In this document: one piece after another, positions 10,375 to 11,557 of the stretch
How the letters are laid out: each line of letters starts with the position of its first letter
Position numbering within the stretch: the stretch's first letter is position 1
Origin: Thiopontia sp964551545
GTDB lineage: Bacteria > Pseudomonadota > Gammaproteobacteria > GCF-002020875
Length of the DNA stretch: 11,557 nt
Direction of reading: 5' to 3'
Assembly: GCA_964551545.1 (NCBI GenBank)
Contig: CAZKCT010000058.1
Coordinates: 1 to 11,557, forward strand
Translations under genes and position numbers: made by a program
The notes under the pieces: generated by a model
Database searches by the model: none
Told to the model about the DNA's origin: nothing
What the model saw: the letters and a program-made list of their open reading frames with translations, nothing else

Positions 10375-11557
10375 CTACCCCTCCTTGAACTGCGTCTTGT
10401 CGATTCCGTGCTTCTGCATCTTGTCGTAGAGGGTCTTGCGCGGTAATCCCAGCTGGCCCATCGCCCCCTTGATGCCCCCCTTGTTGGCGGCCAGCGCCTG
10501 CTCAATCAGGCTCTTCTCAAAGCACTCGACCTGGCGTGGCAGCGTCACCGAATCACTATCGCGCTCCTCATCCAATAGCTGGTTGAAATCAAAACCACAT
10601 TGTCCACCCAACAGCAGATAGCGCTCTGCAAGGTTCCGTAGCTCACGCACATTGCCGGGCCAGTCATGGGTCAGCAGCGCGCTCATCTGCTGTGCGCTGG
10701 GCAGAGCAATCTCCCGCCCATAACGGGCACTGGCAACCAACAGGAAGTGCTGGAACAGCATGGGGATGTCCTCCATCCGCATCCGTAGCGGGGGAATCTC
10801 GATGCTGACCACGTTGAGTCGGTAGTAGAGGTCCTCACGGAAGCTGCCCTCATCAGCCGCCTTGCGAAGGTCCACCTTGGTCGCAGCCACAATTCTGAGA
10901 TTGAGTGGAATCAGCTCATTTGAACCCAGTCGCTCCACCGCCCGGTCTTGTAGCACTCGCAGCAACCGTACCTGCGCCACCAGCGGCATGCTCTCGATCT
11001 CATCGAGGAAGAGCGTTCCTCCATCCGCATGCTCGAACTTTCCGATCCGCGTCTCGGTTGCACCAGTAAAAGCCCCGGCCTGATGGCCAAACAGTTCACT
11101 CTCGATGATGCTCTCCGGTACTGCACCACAGTTGATGGCCACAAAGTTGTGTTCGCGACGGCTACTCTGCTCATGCAGGGTACGAGCAACCATCTCTTTT
11201 CCAGACCCCGTCTCGCCCAGGATGAGGATATCAGCATCGGTATCGGCCACCTGAGCAATGGTATTGCGCAGCCGCTGAACCGACACAGTGCGGCCAATGA
11301 TGCGCGGCCCCAGCCCCGATTGGCTGCCAACCTCACGACGCAACTGACGATTCTCCAGAGTCAGCGTGCGCTTCTCCAGTGCGCGCCGCACCGTCTCTAC
11401 CAGCCGATCTGCCGAGAACGGTTTTTCAATGAAATCGTAGGCCCCATCCCGAATCGACCCCACCGCGAGCTCGATGTCGGCATGACCACTAATCAGGATC
11501 AACGGCAGGTCTGGATCAATCTCCTGCACCTTGGCCAGCAGCTCGGTCCCACTCATC
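10375..11557 (-). CDS. Sigma-54-dependent response regulator, DctD/NtrC type (N-terminus beyond the window)
   Basis: This is a DNA-binding activator that uses ATP hydrolysis to open promoters held by sigma-54 RNA polymerase, controlled by phosphorylation of a receiver domain. The visible 393 residues begin in the middle of the receiver at MSGTELL, so the phosphorylated aspartate lies outside; the conserved Ser23 and Lys45 (ISGH, EKPF) are present. After a linker comes the AAA+ domain with Walker A GETGSGKE (114-121), the sigma-54 contact loop GAFTGA (161-166), Walker B TLFLDE (181-186) and HDWPGNVRELRNL. At the C-terminus is a Fis-type helix-turn-helix (about 355-386) with GLPRKTLYDKMQKHGI, most like DctD-type regulators of dicarboxylate or amino-acid uptake. 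The ATG at 11556 is internal; the true start is to the right of the window. It converges on the transporter gene with a 6-base gap and no visible terminator. The partner kinase and target genes are not in the window, so DctD itself is only the closest type, not a proven identity. Confidence 0.93.
   Translation of the reverse strand, partial: MSGTELLAKVQEIDPDLPLILISGHADIELAVGSIRDGAYDFIEKPFSADRLVETVRRALEKRTLTLENRQLRREVGSQSGLGPRIIGRTVSVQRLRNTIAQVADTDADILILGETGSGKEMVARTLHEQSSRREHNFVAINCGAVPESIIESELFGHQAGAFTGATETRIGKFEHADGGTLFLDEIESMPLVAQVRLLRVLQDRAVERLGSNELIPLNLRIVAATKVDLRKAADEGSFREDLYYRLNVVSIEIPPLRMRMEDIPMLFQHFLLVASARYGREIALPSAQQMSALLTHDWPGNVRELRNLAERYLLLGGQCGFDFNQLLDEERDSDSVTLPRQVECFEKSLIEQALAANKGGIKGAMGQLGLPRKTLYDKMQKHGIDKTQFKEG

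Overview
The window looks like ordinary chromosomal DNA from a gammaproteobacterium. The evidence is the E. coli-like layout and length of MetH (about 1228 residues), PriA (734) and the single-chain iron-sulfur L-serine dehydratase (459), together with closely packed genes and a moderately high G+C content. A free-living or symbiotic marine or sulfur-oxidising lineage would fit the combination of B12-dependent MetH, a Na/Pi cotransporter and a DctD-type regulator. That narrower placement is inference and cannot be fixed from this sequence. There are no rRNA or tRNA genes, CRISPR arrays, insertion sequences or phage genes.

Layout from left to right. At the left edge, on the minus strand, lies the 5' part of an unrecognised gene. 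It begins just behind metH and runs off the window in a (CCAGAA)n microsatellite that encodes a Pro-Glu repeat. Next, also on the minus strand, is a complete metH (4071 to 385). A 210-base divergent region separates it from a plus-strand HIT-domain protein (4282-4785), whose signature lacks the third histidine. Converging on that gene is the minus-strand L-serine dehydratase (6193 to 4814). Its start overlaps the stop codon of a possible 8-codon leader ORF that begins in a 14-base palindrome. A 167-base divergent region leads to priA (6361-8565, TTG start). priA is followed after 9 bases by a Na/Pi-cotransporter family gene with a C-terminal PhoU-like region (8575-10368). Converging tail to tail with it is a DctD/NtrC-type sigma-54-dependent response regulator (10375 to the right edge), whose N-terminus lies outside the window.

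The genes do not form one pathway. MetH links methionine synthesis to folate one-carbon units, and the L-serine dehydratase removes serine, the main source of those units, but nothing in the DNA ties the two together. The likely transcription units are metH with the Pro-Glu gene, the HIT gene alone, sdaA alone (possibly with a leader), priA with the Na/Pi transporter, and the response regulator. I see no convincing new multi-gene system. The points most worth a second look are the HIT protein with an incomplete histidine triad, the leader ORF and palindrome ahead of sdaA, and the unknown Pro-Glu repeat gene behind metH.
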